Assembly (NCBI RefSeq): GCF_009857505.1
Contig: NZ_WWCP01000037.1
Coordinates: 1-63,822, forward strand
Source: Duganella lactea
GTDB taxonomy: Bacteria; Pseudomonadota; Gammaproteobacteria; Burkholderiales; Burkholderiaceae_D
Reading direction: 5' to 3'
Length of the DNA stretch: 63,822 bases
Shown: in pieces, positions 35,717 to 44,848 of the stretch
How the letters are laid out: each line of letters opens with the position of its first letter
How positions within the stretch are numbered: the first letter of the stretch is position 1
The notes under the pieces: model-generated
The model's database searches: none
The model's input: the letters and a program-made list of their open reading frames with translations, nothing else
What the model was told of the DNA's origin: nothing
Position numbers and translations under genes: made by a program

Positions 35717-38700
35717 ATGTTCTTATCGGATTTTAGTGTCAAACGGCCGGTCGCGACGATCGTGCTGATCGTCGCGATGATGTGCCTGGGTCTGATGGCG
35801 CTGACCAAGCTGCGCGTCAACCAGAACCCGGACGTCGAGGTGCCGTTCATCGTCGTCGCCATTCCGTATCCGGGCGCCTCGCCGGAGACGGTCGAGCGCG
35901 AGATCGTCAATCGCCTGGAAAAATCGCTGAACTCGATCACCGGCGTGACCGAGATTAACAGTACCGCTTCGGAAGGCTCGGCCAGCATCTTCATCAAGTT
36001 CACCTTCACCAAGAACCTGATCGAGGCCTCGGACGAGATCCGCAACGCCATCGCGGCGGTGCGCTACAAGCTGCCGATCGAGATGCGCGAGCCGATCCTG
36101 CAACGGATCGACCCGTCGGCGCAGCCGGTGATGCAGATGGCGCTATCGTCCAGTTCGCAAAGCCACGCGGCGATTTCGCGCCTGGCCGAGGACAAGCTGG
36201 CCGACCGCTTCCGCAGCATCGACGGCGTCGCCTCGGTGAATATCGACGGCGCCCTGCGGCGCGAGCTGAGCGTGCTGCTGAAGGCCGAGAAACTGCGCGA
36301 ATACCATGTCTCGGTCAACGACGTGGTCAACGCGCTGCGCAACCAGAACACCAACGCGCCGGTCGGCAAGGTGCGCGGCGAGCTCGATGAAAAAAGCATC
36401 CGCCTGGTGGGCCGCATCGAGCGTCCGGAAGAGTTCCAGAAAGTGGTGGTCAAGCGCAACGGCGACGACCTGGTGCGCCTGGCGCAAGTGGCGACCATTG
36501 TCGACGGCTTTGCCGAAACCAATAGCCTGAGCGTGCGCTCCGGCAAGCCCAACGTCGGTATCTCGGTGACCCGCTCGCGCGACGCGTCGACCGTGACCGT
36601 GGCCAGGAAGATCAAGGCGATGGCCGAGGAGATGCAGAAGGAAATGCCGGCCGGCACCAAGCTGGACATCACCCAGGATGACGGCGAAAACGCCGAGTCC
36701 AGCCTGGACAACGTGATTCACGCGCTGGTGTTCGGCGCCGGCCTGACCATTTTCGTGGTGTACGCCTTCCTCAATTCGTGGCGCTCGACGCTGATCACCG
36801 CGCTGTCGCTGCCGACCTCGGTGCTGGCGGCCTTCATCGGTGTCTGGCTGTGTGGCTTCACGCTGAACTTCATGACGCTGCTCGGGCTGTCGCTGGCGAT
36901 CGGCGTGCTGATCGACGACGCCATCGTGGTGCGGGAAAACATCGTCCGCCACATGCAGCTGGGCGCCGACCGCCGCACCGCCGCGCTGAAAGGCACGGCC
37001 GAGATCGGCATGGCGGTGGCCGCCACCACCTTCTCGATCATGGCGGTGTTCATTCCGGTGGCCTTCATGCCGGGCATTACCGGTGAATGGTTCCGTCCGT
37101 TCGCGCTGACCGTGACCTGTTCGGTGGCGGTGTCGCTGATCATCTCCTTCACGCTCGACCCGATGCTGTCGGCCTTCTGGGGCGACCCGCCGGACCACCA
37201 CGACGCGCCACGCCGTGGCATCGAGAAGTATTTTGCCCGGTTCAACGTCTGGTTCGATCGTCAGGCCGACCGCTACGGCCGCGTCATCGCCTGGGCGCTG
37301 CATCACCGCCGCTCGATGGGCGTGATCGCCATGGCCACCTTTGTCGGCGCGATCTACCTGCAGGTGGCGCACGGCGGCGCCAGCTTCGTGCCGGCGTCGG
37401 ACTGGGGCACGATCGCCATCGATGTGCGGACGCCGTCGTCAAGCTCGCTGGAATACTCACGCCGCAAACTGGAAAGCGCGGCCGTGATCGCCCGTTCGCT
37501 GAAGGAAACCAAGGACACCAACAGTTACGTCAACCTCAGCGGCGGTCGCGTGTATGTGGACGTCGGCAAGAAGACCGAGCGCGATCGCGGTGTGGTCGAG
37601 ATCGCCAAGGAGCTGCGTCAGAAACTGGCCGGCCTGGTCGGCGCCGAGTACACCGTGCTGGACGACCTGAGCAATGGCGCCCGCAAGCCGGTGCAGATTG
37701 AATTCACCGGCACCGATTCGCGCAAGCTGATGGAAATCACCAACGCCTTCATGGACCGGCTGCGCAAGGTGCCGGGCGCGGTCGACGTCGGTCTGTCGGA
37801 AATGGATCCGAAGGACGAGCTGCAGATCGTGCTCAACCGCGGCCTGGCCAACTCGATGGGCATCGCCGCCGGCGACGCCGCCAGCGCGCTGCGGGTGGCG
37901 TTTGCCGGTATCGAGGTGGGCGACTGGGTCGACCCGACCGGCGAGTCGCGCGACGTGGCGGTGCGCCTGGCGCCGGAAGACCGTACCAGCGCCGAGAACA
38001 TCGAGCGCCTGCCGATCGCCGTGGCCGGCACCAACCAGATGGTGCCGCTGGACCAGATCGCCAGCGTGACGATGGGCAAGGGCCCGTCCACCATCAAGCA
38101 CAAGGATGGCAAGCGGGTGATTTCGGTCAGCGCCAACGTCGAGGGCCGCTCGCCGGGCGAAGTGACCAACGACGCCATGAAGCTGGTCAAGGACATCGAC
38201 TTCCCGCCCGGCTACGGCCTGGCGCTGGGCGGCGCCGGCAAGGACATGCAGGAAGTGTTCGGCGCCATGGGGATCGCGCTGGTGGCTGGTGTCGGCCTGA
38301 TGTATCTGATCCTGGTGATGCAGTTCGGTTCCTTCACGGCGCCGCTCGGCGTGATGCTGTCGCTGCCGCTGTCGCTGATCGGCGTGGTGCTGGGTCTGCT
38401 GGCCACCAACAGCACCATCAACTTGATGAGCTTGATTGGCGTGATCATGCTGATGGGCCTGGTGGCGAAGAACGCCATCCTGCTGCTGGACGCGGCGCGC
38501 AAGCGCCAGGAAGAGGGCTTCAGCCGCGAGGAGGCGCTGATGTACGCCGGCCGCATGCGTCTGCGGCCGATCCTGATGACCACCTTCGCGCTGATCGCCG
38601 GCATGTTGCCGGTGGCGATAGGCCTGGGCGAGGGCGGCGAGTTCTACCGCCCGATGGCGATCGCGATCATCGGCGGCACCATCACCTCCACCTTGCTGAC

Positions 38701-38953
38701 GCTGCTGATGGTGCCGACCTTCTACGACAGCATCGAGATCAGCAAGGACCGCATGGGCGCCAAGTTCCGCCGCCGCGCGGCCCGCTGGCCGGTGGTCGTG
38801 GCCGGACTGGTGACGCTGGTCGAGGCCATCCTGACCTTGCTGCTGATCCGCTTCGTGTTCCGCGCGATCGTGCGCGGCGTCCGCAAGCTGACCGGGCGCG
38901 GTCCGAAATCGCCGCAACAGCCGTTGCAGGAGGATGCACGCAAGATTGCATAA
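35717..38953 (+). CDS. RND efflux pump permease (AcrB/MexB-like, HAE1-type)
   Basis: 1078 residues, the full RND length. It begins FLSDFSVKRPVATIVLIVAMM, the usual first helix. TM4 keeps the proton-relay Asp pair in GVLIDDAIVVREN (about 397-409). The later GLVAKNAILLLDAARKRQEEG carries the TM10 Lys/Asn region. Two large periplasmic loops follow TM1 and TM7. An extra C-terminal extension of about 50 residues with a TM-like segment is present. It is driven by proton flow at the inner membrane. Substrate range cannot be told from sequence. AGGA precedes the ATG by eight nt. Confidence 0.94.
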   Translation: MFLSDFSVKRPVATIVLIVAMMCLGLMALTKLRVNQNPDVEVPFIVVAIPYPGASPETVEREIVNRLEKSLNSITGVTEINSTASEGSASIFIKFTFTKNLIEASDEIRNAIAAVRYKLPIEMREPILQRIDPSAQPVMQMALSSSSQSHAAISRLAEDKLADRFRSIDGVASVNIDGALRRELSVLLKAEKLREYHVSVNDVVNALRNQNTNAPVGKVRGELDEKSIRLVGRIERPEEFQKVVVKRNGDDLVRLAQVATIVDGFAETNSLSVRSGKPNVGISVTRSRDASTVTVARKIKAMAEEMQKEMPAGTKLDITQDDGENAESSLDNVIHALVFGAGLTIFVVYAFLNSWRSTLITALSLPTSVLAAFIGVWLCGFTLNFMTLLGLSLAIGVLIDDAIVVRENIVRHMQLGADRRTAALKGTAEIGMAVAATTFSIMAVFIPVAFMPGITGEWFRPFALTVTCSVAVSLIISFTLDPMLSAFWGDPPDHHDAPRRGIEKYFARFNVWFDRQADRYGRVIAWALHHRRSMGVIAMATFVGAIYLQVAHGGASFVPASDWGTIAIDVRTPSSSSLEYSRRKLESAAVIARSLKETKDTNSYVNLSGGRVYVDVGKKTERDRGVVEIAKELRQKLAGLVGAEYTVLDDLSNGARKPVQIEFTGTDSRKLMEITNAFMDRLRKVPGAVDVGLSEMDPKDELQIVLNRGLANSMGIAAGDAASALRVAFAGIEVGDWVDPTGESRDVAVRLAPEDRTSAENIERLPIAVAGTNQMVPLDQIASVTMGKGPSTIKHKDGKRVISVSANVEGRSPGEVTNDAMKLVKDIDFPPGYGLALGGAGKDMQEVFGAMGIALVAGVGLMYLILVMQFGSFTAPLGVMLSLPLSLIGVVLGLLATNSTINLMSLIGVIMLMGLVAKNAILLLDAARKRQEEGFSREEALMYAGRMRLRPILMTTFALIAGMLPVAIGLGEGGEFYRPMAIAIIGGTITSTLLTLLMVPTFYDSIEISKDRMGAKFRRRAARWPVVVAGLVTLVEAILTLLLIRFVFRAIVRGVRKLTGRGPKSPQQPLQEDARKIA

Positions 38954-38976
38954 AAGCATTCTTGATGGATCAAGAG

Positions 38977-39000
38977 AAAGGGCCTGCGGGCCCTTTTTTG
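38977..39000 (+). terminator. rho-independent terminator after the RND operon
   Basis: AAAGGGCC, TGCG, GGCCCTTT followed by T's: an 8-bp stem 23 nt after the permease stop. A nearly identical hairpin follows the next gene. Confidence 0.85.
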
Positions 39001-39149
39001 TCGCTCAGGATGCAGAGCGTATGCTCGGTTTCAAGGTTTTAATTAGTATTCGCCCTCTAGCCGAGGTGTTTTATTTGTGTAGTATGCTGCTGGCCATCCC
39101 GTACCGCCGGCTACGGGGCCGATAAAACCATTCATAAAGCGAGACTACC

Positions 39150-40571
39150 ATGCAGCCCAAGTACCTTACTCTGATCATTGCCGCCGCCCTGGGCGCTGTT
39201 TCCGTTGGCGCGCAAGCGTCCGGCTATCGTTTCGGTTCGCAGAGCATCTCCGGCCAGGGCACGGCCGACGCCAACGGCGCCGAAGCGGCGGACGCCTCGA
39301 CCATCTTCTACAATCCGGCCGGCCTGTCGCGCCTGGACGGCACGCAAATCAGCGTCGGCACCACCGTCGTGATGCCGCACTCGACCTATAACGACACCGG
39401 TTCGACCCGCTTCACCGGCACCCCGACCGGCGGTAGCGCCGCCAACGACTACGTGCCGACCGCGGTGGCGGCGCCGTCGCTCTACCTCAGCAAGAAGCTG
39501 GATGACCAGTGGACCGCCGGCTTCGGCCTGTACGTGCCTTACGGCGCCAAGCTGGACTACGGCAACGACTGGAACGGCCGCTACGCGCTGTCCAACATCA
39601 AACTGGAAGCGATCACGCTGAACCCGTCGGTGGCGTGGAAACTGAACGAACACCACGCCTTCGGCTTCGGTATCGACGCCGAGTTCATGAAGGCGGAACT
39701 GGGCCAGGCGGTGGATGTACCGGGTTCGGTCGCCGCGCTGTCGAGCGGTGCCGGCGCCGCCCAGGGCGCGGCGCTGATCCGTCAGATCGCCACGCTGGGC
39801 GGCAATCCGGCGCTGTTGCGCACCGCGCGCGACGGCCACGGCTCGAACGACGGCAAGGACTGGGGCTGGGGCTTCAACCTGGGCTATATGTTCACGCTGG
39901 ACGAGAACACCCGTTTCGGCCTGGCATACCGCTCGTCGATCTCGCACAAGTTGCGCGGCAGCACCGTGTGGGACTTCTCGCAGGTGACCAGCGATCCGAT
40001 CGTCAACAAGGTGCTGCAGACCGCCTCGCGCAAGCAGAACTCGGCCGCACTGGTGGCGCTGCGCACGCCGGAAACCCTGTCGGCTAACGTGTTCCATCAG
40101 TTCAATTCGAAATGGGCCGGCATGGCGGACGTGACTTTCACCCGCAACAACCGTATGGGTAACCTGGACATCGAGTTCCCGGGCACCACGGAAGGCGCGG
40201 AAGTGATTCGCCAGCAATGGAAAAACACGGTGCGCGTGTCGCTGGGCGCGAACTATGCGTTTAGCGAAAACCTGACGCTGCGCGGCGGTATCGCGCACGA
40301 CCAGTCGCCGGTGAAAAGCGCCGAGTTGACCCACCCAGCGCTGCCGGACAGCGACCGCATGCAATATTCGATTGGCGCCAACTGGAAGCTGAGCCCGCGT
40401 TCGTCGATCGATCTGGCGTATAGCTTCCTCGACTTCAAGGATGCGCGAATCAACTACAGCAACCAGTGCAACCCGCTGGCGACTGCTTGCACCGGCAATG
40501 GTGAAACCACGCGCGGCGTTTATCAGACGCATCTGTCGTTGCTTGGTTTGTCGTATAACTACAAGTTCTGA
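39150..40571 (+). CDS. FadL/OmpP1/TodX-family outer-membrane transport protein
   Basis: 473 residues. Signal peptide about 1-23 (cleavage after GAQA). The mature start SGYRFGSQSISGQGTADANG and EAADASTIFYNPAGLSRL are the hallmark of FadL long-chain fatty acid / hydrophobic compound channels. The C-terminus ends in an aromatic beta-strand signal (YNYKF). It imports hydrophobic molecules across the outer membrane. Monocistronic between two terminators. Confidence 0.93.
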   Translation: MQPKYLTLIIAAALGAVSVGAQASGYRFGSQSISGQGTADANGAEAADASTIFYNPAGLSRLDGTQISVGTTVVMPHSTYNDTGSTRFTGTPTGGSAANDYVPTAVAAPSLYLSKKLDDQWTAGFGLYVPYGAKLDYGNDWNGRYALSNIKLEAITLNPSVAWKLNEHHAFGFGIDAEFMKAELGQAVDVPGSVAALSSGAGAAQGAALIRQIATLGGNPALLRTARDGHGSNDGKDWGWGFNLGYMFTLDENTRFGLAYRSSISHKLRGSTVWDFSQVTSDPIVNKVLQTASRKQNSAALVALRTPETLSANVFHQFNSKWAGMADVTFTRNNRMGNLDIEFPGTTEGAEVIRQQWKNTVRVSLGANYAFSENLTLRGGIAHDQSPVKSAELTHPALPDSDRMQYSIGANWKLSPRSSIDLAYSFLDFKDARINYSNQCNPLATACTGNGETTRGVYQTHLSLLGLSYNYKF

Positions 40572-40593
40572 TCGCGTTCGGCGCGGTGTTTTC

Positions 40594-40618
40594 AAAAGGG
40601 CCTGCGGGCCCTTTTTTT
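40594..40618 (+). terminator. rho-independent terminator after the FadL gene
   Basis: AAAAGGGCCTGCGGGCCCTTTTTTT, with the same stem and loop as the terminator at 38977, 22 nt after the stop. It also faces the end of the convergent lipoprotein gene. Confidence 0.85.
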
Positions 40619-40631
40619 CGCGTGGCCTTTT

Positions 40632-40946
40632 CTATTGGCCGCGCGTGGTGGACGGTGGCGGCTCTTGCTGCGGAGGTGGCGTGCTGCCGGTGGTGCCGGT
40701 CCCGCTGGTACCCGTAGCGCCTGTGCCCGTGCCGCTGGTGCCCGTACCCGTTCCGCCGGCGCCGCTGCCGGATGGTGTGGTGGGGTTATCGGGTGTGGTG
40801 GTGGCGGGCGGGGTGGTGGTATCCGGCGTGGCGGTGGCCGGGGATTGTGGCTGGTCTGCCGGACGCTTGTTGCAAGCGCCCAGCAACGTAACTGCCAGCG
40901 TCGCGCCCAGCAGCGCTTTGATGGTGTGAGGGAGGATAGTCATCAT
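40632..40946 (-). CDS. small lipoprotein with Thr/Gly/Pro low-complexity tail
   Basis: 104 residues. A lipoprotein signal peptide ends in LLGACNKRP (Cys near 25). The mature part is entirely low complexity: alternating Thr/Pro then TGTGTSGTGTGATGTSGTGT and a Pro/Gln end. No folded domain is expected. Two adjacent ATGs are possible; the second (40943) has better spacing from AAAGGA. The codons repeat GGT/ACC-type units, so length is prone to vary. Function unknown; similar lipoproteins are often surface spacers. Confidence 0.7.
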   Translation of the reverse strand: MMTILPHTIKALLGATLAVTLLGACNKRPADQPQSPATATPDTTTPPATTTPDNPTTPSGSGAGGTGTGTSGTGTGATGTSGTGTTGSTPPPQQEPPPSTTRGQ

Positions 40947-41005
40947 TTTTCCTTTCGTTCAAAAAGAAATAATTAGACTGCGCCGGCTGACCGGCAGTTC
41001 CCGCC

Positions 41006-42406
41006 TCAAGCCACTTTGCGGTCGCCGTCGATCGGTTGGTCGGCGTCGCTGTTGAAAATGGCCTGGTCGGTTTCGCCCAGCACGCGGCTGGTGACGGCGC
41101 CGGCGGTGACCGAGCCGCTGACGTTGAGCGCGGTGCGGCCCATGTCGATCAGCGGTTCGATCGAAATCAGCAGGCCGGCCAGCGCCACGGGCAGGTTCAT
41201 CGACGACAGCACGATCAGCGCGGCAAACGTGGCGCCGCCGCCCACCCCGGCCACGCCCACCGAGCCGATGGTGATGATGGCCAGCAGCGGCGCGATAAAG
41301 CCGAGGGTGAACGGATCGATGCCGACGGTCGGCGCGATCATCACCGCCAGCATCGCCGGATAGATGCCGGCGCAGCCGTTCTGGCCGATGGTGGCGCCGA
41401 ACGAGGCGGCGAAGTTGGCGATGCCTTCCGGCGTGCCCAGGCGCTGGGTCTGCGTCTGCACGCTCATCGGAATGGCGCCGGCGCTGCTGCGCGAGGTGAA
41501 GGCGAAGGTCAGCAGCGGCAGGATTTTCCGCGTCCAGCGCAGCGGGTTCAGGCCCAGGCCGGTGACGATCAGCAGGTGCACCCCGAACATCAGCAACAGC
41601 GCGCTGTACGAGGCCAGCACGAAGTCGACCAGGCGCAGGATGTCGGTGTAGCTGGAGGTCGACACCACCTGCGCCATCAGCGCGAACACGCCATACGGCG
41701 TCAGGCGCAGTACCAGCGTGACGATGCGCATCACGATCGCGTGCGCCACCTCGATGAAGCGGGCGAAGGTGGCGAAGATCTCCGGCTTCTTGTCGTGGAT
41801 GCCGGTGGCGGCGATACCGATGAAGACCGAGAAGATCACCACCGCGATGGTGGACGTTTTGCGGCCGCCCGTCATGTCGAGGAAGGGATTGGCCGGAATG
41901 AAGCTCAGCAGCATGCTCGGCAGCGAAATCGCCTGCGCCGATTCGACTTTGCCTTGCAGGTAGACGCCGCGCGCGATGTCGGCGGCGGAAGCGGTCAGGC
42001 CGACCGCGCTCAGGCTGAAAACCTTGGCCATCAGGATGCCGATGCTGGCCGCGATCAGCGTGGTGAGCATCAGCGTGCCGATGGTCAGCGCGCTGATCTT
42101 GCCGAGCGCGTTGATGCCTTTGAGCTTGAGGATGGCGCCGATGATGGACACCATAATCAGCGGCATCACAATCATCTGCAGCAGCTTGACGTAGCCGCTG
42201 CCGACGATGTCCAGATAGTCGCCGGTGGTCGCCACCTCGGCCGCGCCGGCGCCGTAGATCAGTTGCAGGGCCGCCCCCAAAACCACGCCCAGCCCCATAC
42301 CGGTGAACACCCGCACCGAAAATGACGCCTGCCGGCGCTGCTGCGCGTACAGAAAACCGAGGAGTGCCAGCGCCGCCAGCAGGTTGAGAATCACATTTAT
42401 CGCCAT
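41006..42406 (-). CDS. tcyP: L-cystine:cation symporter (TcyP/YdjN-like, DAACS family)
   Basis: 466 residues. The N-terminal half MAINVILNLLAALALLGFLY, and KLLQMIVMPLIMVSIIGAIL, matches TcyP. The HP1 SRSSAGAIPMS loop, and NGCAGIYPAMLAVMIAPTVG of TM7, mark the dicarboxylate/amino-acid:cation symporter family. It imports cystine at the inner membrane. The gap to the divergent chemoreceptor is unusually AT-rich. Substrate is by family similarity. Confidence 0.88.
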   Translation of the reverse strand: MAINVILNLLAALALLGFLYAQQRRQASFSVRVFTGMGLGVVLGAALQLIYGAGAAEVATTGDYLDIVGSGYVKLLQMIVMPLIMVSIIGAILKLKGINALGKISALTIGTLMLTTLIAASIGILMAKVFSLSAVGLTASAADIARGVYLQGKVESAQAISLPSMLLSFIPANPFLDMTGGRKTSTIAVVIFSVFIGIAATGIHDKKPEIFATFARFIEVAHAIVMRIVTLVLRLTPYGVFALMAQVVSTSSYTDILRLVDFVLASYSALLLMFGVHLLIVTGLGLNPLRWTRKILPLLTFAFTSRSSAGAIPMSVQTQTQRLGTPEGIANFAASFGATIGQNGCAGIYPAMLAVMIAPTVGIDPFTLGFIAPLLAIITIGSVGVAGVGGGATFAALIVLSSMNLPVALAGLLISIEPLIDMGRTALNVSGSVTAGAVTSRVLGETDQAIFNSDADQPIDGDRKVA

Positions 42407-42606
42407 GGCTTGCCCTTACTACCTTGTTGTAACCAATCACGCATTTTATCTGCCTGCTTAGAAGGTCTGGAGATTATTTAGCTATATAGCTATTCGTAAA
42501 GCATATATGAACTGTTGTAATTAGTTATGTTTTGAAACGTATTGTTAATTATCGTGATAACGCGACGGTACAATTTAAGGTCACCTATCGCAAAGGAGTG
42601 GCGCAT

Positions 42607-44343
42607 ATGACTATGAACATGAAAGTGGGTACCCGCCTCAGTTTAGGTTTCGGTCTGGTACTGATGCTGTTACTGGCGGTGGCGATACTCGGCCTGTTCA
42701 ACATGAGCACGATCCATGCCAAGCTGGAGCGCATCGTCAATGAGAATGCGGTCAAGACGCAGCTGGTCAACACCATGTCCGAATCGGTGCATATTGTGGC
42801 GCGCGTGTCGCGCAGCGTGGTGCTGTTGCATGAACCAGCCGCCATCCGTGCCGAGATGGAGAAGGTGACCAAGGCCCGCGCCGACTACAACGCGGCGGTC
42901 GAGGCGCTGGCCAAGATGCCGGCCACCGCCCAAGGCGTGGCGATCCGCGAGCGCATCGCCGGGCATGCCAAGGCCACGCGGCCGATGAACGACAAGCTGT
43001 TCGAGCTGGCGCTGGCCGACAAGGACGCCGAGGCCACCGAGTTGCTGATGAAGCAGGCCGGTCCGAGCACCCAGCAATGGCAGGATGCGATGGACCAGTA
43101 TGCGGCGTTGCAGCAGTCCACCAATGAGGCCGATGCGGCCGAGGCCAGCGCCGCCTATCAGCGCGCGCGCACGCTGATGGTGGTGCTGAGCGGTCTGGCG
43201 CTGGTGGTCGGCGCGGTGGCGGCGGCGACGATTGCGCGCAGCCTGTTGCGTCAGCTCGGCGGCGAGCCGGACTATGCGGCGGAAATCGCCAGCCGGATCG
43301 CCGCCGGCGACCTGACGGTGGTGGTGAATACCGCCGGCAACGACCAGCACAGCATGCTGCACGCGATGAAGATGATGCGCGATGCGCTGGCCGGCATCGT
43401 CGCCGAGGTACGTGTCGGCACCGAGACCATCGCCTCGGCCTCGACCCAGATCGCCAGTGGCAACCAGGATTTGTCGGCGCGTACCGAGCAGCAGGCCAGT
43501 TCGCTGGAAGAGACGGCGTCGTCGATGGAGGAGCTGACCAGCGCGGTGCGCCAGAACAACGACAACGCGCGCCAGGCCAACCAGCTGGCGCAGTCGGCGT
43601 CATCGGTGGCGCAGCAGGGTGGTTCGGTGGTGGCGCAGGTGGTCGACACGATGGGCGCGATCCATGAGTCGTCGCGCAAGATTGTCGACATTATCGCGGT
43701 GATCGACGGCATCGCTTTCCAGACCAATATTCTGGCGCTGAACGCGGCGGTCGAGGCGGCGCGCGCCGGCGAGCAGGGCCGTGGTTTCGCCGTGGTGGCG
43801 TCCGAGGTGCGCACGCTGGCGCAGCGCTCGGCGTCGGCGGCCAAGGAGATCAAGGAACTGATCGGCAATTCGGTCGAACAGGTGGCGATCGGCAGCAAGC
43901 TGGTGGCGCAGGCCGGCCAGACCATGGACGACGTGGTCGCCAGCGTGCAGCGCGTGACCGCCATCATGGCCGATATCTCCACCGCCGGCGACGAGCAGAG
44001 CGCCGGCATCGAGCAGATTAACCAGGCGGTCAGCGAGATGGACACCGTGACCCAGCAAAACGCGGCGCTGGTGGAGGAGGCGGCGGCGGCGGCGGAGGCG
44101 ATGCAGAATCAGGCCGTCAATCTGGAGCGGGTGGTCAGCGTGTTCCGACTCGATGGCGTGAGCACGCCGCGTCCGGCCGCCCCGGTGGCGGCACGCAAGC
44201 CGGTGGCGCCTGCGCGCAAGCCGGCACCGGCTTCGATGTCAGTGACGGCCAGTGCGGCCAAACCGGCGCCGCGCGTGGCGGCGCCGCCGCAGAAGCAAAT
44301 CAGCACCGCCAAGGCCGGTGGCGATGATTGGGAGGAATTCTGA
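42607..44343 (+). CDS. methyl-accepting chemotaxis protein with CheR-docking pentapeptide
   Basis: 578 residues from the ATG at 42607, where AAAGGAG lies eight nt upstream; a further in-frame ATG at 42532 would precede this site. TM1 at about 10-30, a four-helix-bundle periplasmic domain (about 32-185), TM2 (about 190-210), a HAMP domain and the signalling hairpin. The tip QTNILALNAAVEAARAGEQG is canonical. A Pro/Ala-rich tail ends in DWEEF, a xWxxF CheR-binding pentapeptide. It should report to the flagellar Che pathway, not Wsp. The ligand is unknown. Confidence 0.92.
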   Translation: MTMNMKVGTRLSLGFGLVLMLLLAVAILGLFNMSTIHAKLERIVNENAVKTQLVNTMSESVHIVARVSRSVVLLHEPAAIRAEMEKVTKARADYNAAVEALAKMPATAQGVAIRERIAGHAKATRPMNDKLFELALADKDAEATELLMKQAGPSTQQWQDAMDQYAALQQSTNEADAAEASAAYQRARTLMVVLSGLALVVGAVAAATIARSLLRQLGGEPDYAAEIASRIAAGDLTVVVNTAGNDQHSMLHAMKMMRDALAGIVAEVRVGTETIASASTQIASGNQDLSARTEQQASSLEETASSMEELTSAVRQNNDNARQANQLAQSASSVAQQGGSVVAQVVDTMGAIHESSRKIVDIIAVIDGIAFQTNILALNAAVEAARAGEQGRGFAVVASEVRTLAQRSASAAKEIKELIGNSVEQVAIGSKLVAQAGQTMDDVVASVQRVTAIMADISTAGDEQSAGIEQINQAVSEMDTVTQQNAALVEEAAAAAEAMQNQAVNLERVVSVFRLDGVSTPRPAAPVAARKPVAPARKPAPASMSVTASAAKPAPRVAAPPQKQISTAKAGGDDWEEF

Positions 44344-44407
44344 GATAATTGTGACCCGCCCGGTCGCAGCGCCGGGCGTCCAGTCACTCTTTTATGGATC
44401 AGCCCCG

Positions 44408-44848
44408 ATGAAAGTCCTGTTTGCCCTGATGTTGGTTTCGACGGCCGCGCTGGCCGATGACGCGGCGTTGCTCAAATGCCGCCAGCTGGACGATGGCCCG
44501 CTGCGTCTGGCCTGCTATAACGCGATTCCGCTGAGTGGCGCTAAAACGGTGGTGGCGGTCGCGGCGGCCACCGCGCCGACGCCCAACCAACTGGTGCAGG
44601 AGTTCGGCCAGCAAAACGCCGCCAAGATCGACGCCATCGAATCGTCCATCGTCGGCGAGTTCGACGGTTGGGTGCCGAACCAGCGCATTCGCCTGGCCAA
44701 CGGCCAGGTATGGCGGATCGCCGATGGCAGCGACGAGGCGATGTCGGCCACCAATCCCAAGGTCAAGCTGGAGCGCGGCGCGATGGGCGCGATTTACATG
44801 GACATCGACGGCTCGCGCACCGCGCCGCGCGTCAAGCGCGAGAAGTAA
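44408..44848 (+). CDS. small secreted protein of unknown function
   Basis: 146 residues. The signal peptide MKVLFALMLVSTAALA is followed by a region with paired Cys (LLKCRQLDDGPLRLACYNAI), then a helix and a beta-rich C-terminal domain (NQRIRLANGQVWRIADGSD, then YMDIDGSRTAPRVKREK). The RLACYN motif recurs in several exported betaproteobacterial hypotheticals. It lies 64 bp downstream of the chemoreceptor and its last 17 bases overlap the end of the convergent kinase gene. Confidence 0.75.
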   Translation: MKVLFALMLVSTAALADDAALLKCRQLDDGPLRLACYNAIPLSGAKTVVAVAAATAPTPNQLVQEFGQQNAAKIDAIESSIVGEFDGWVPNQRIRLANGQVWRIADGSDEAMSATNPKVKLERGAMGAIYMDIDGSRTAPRVKREK

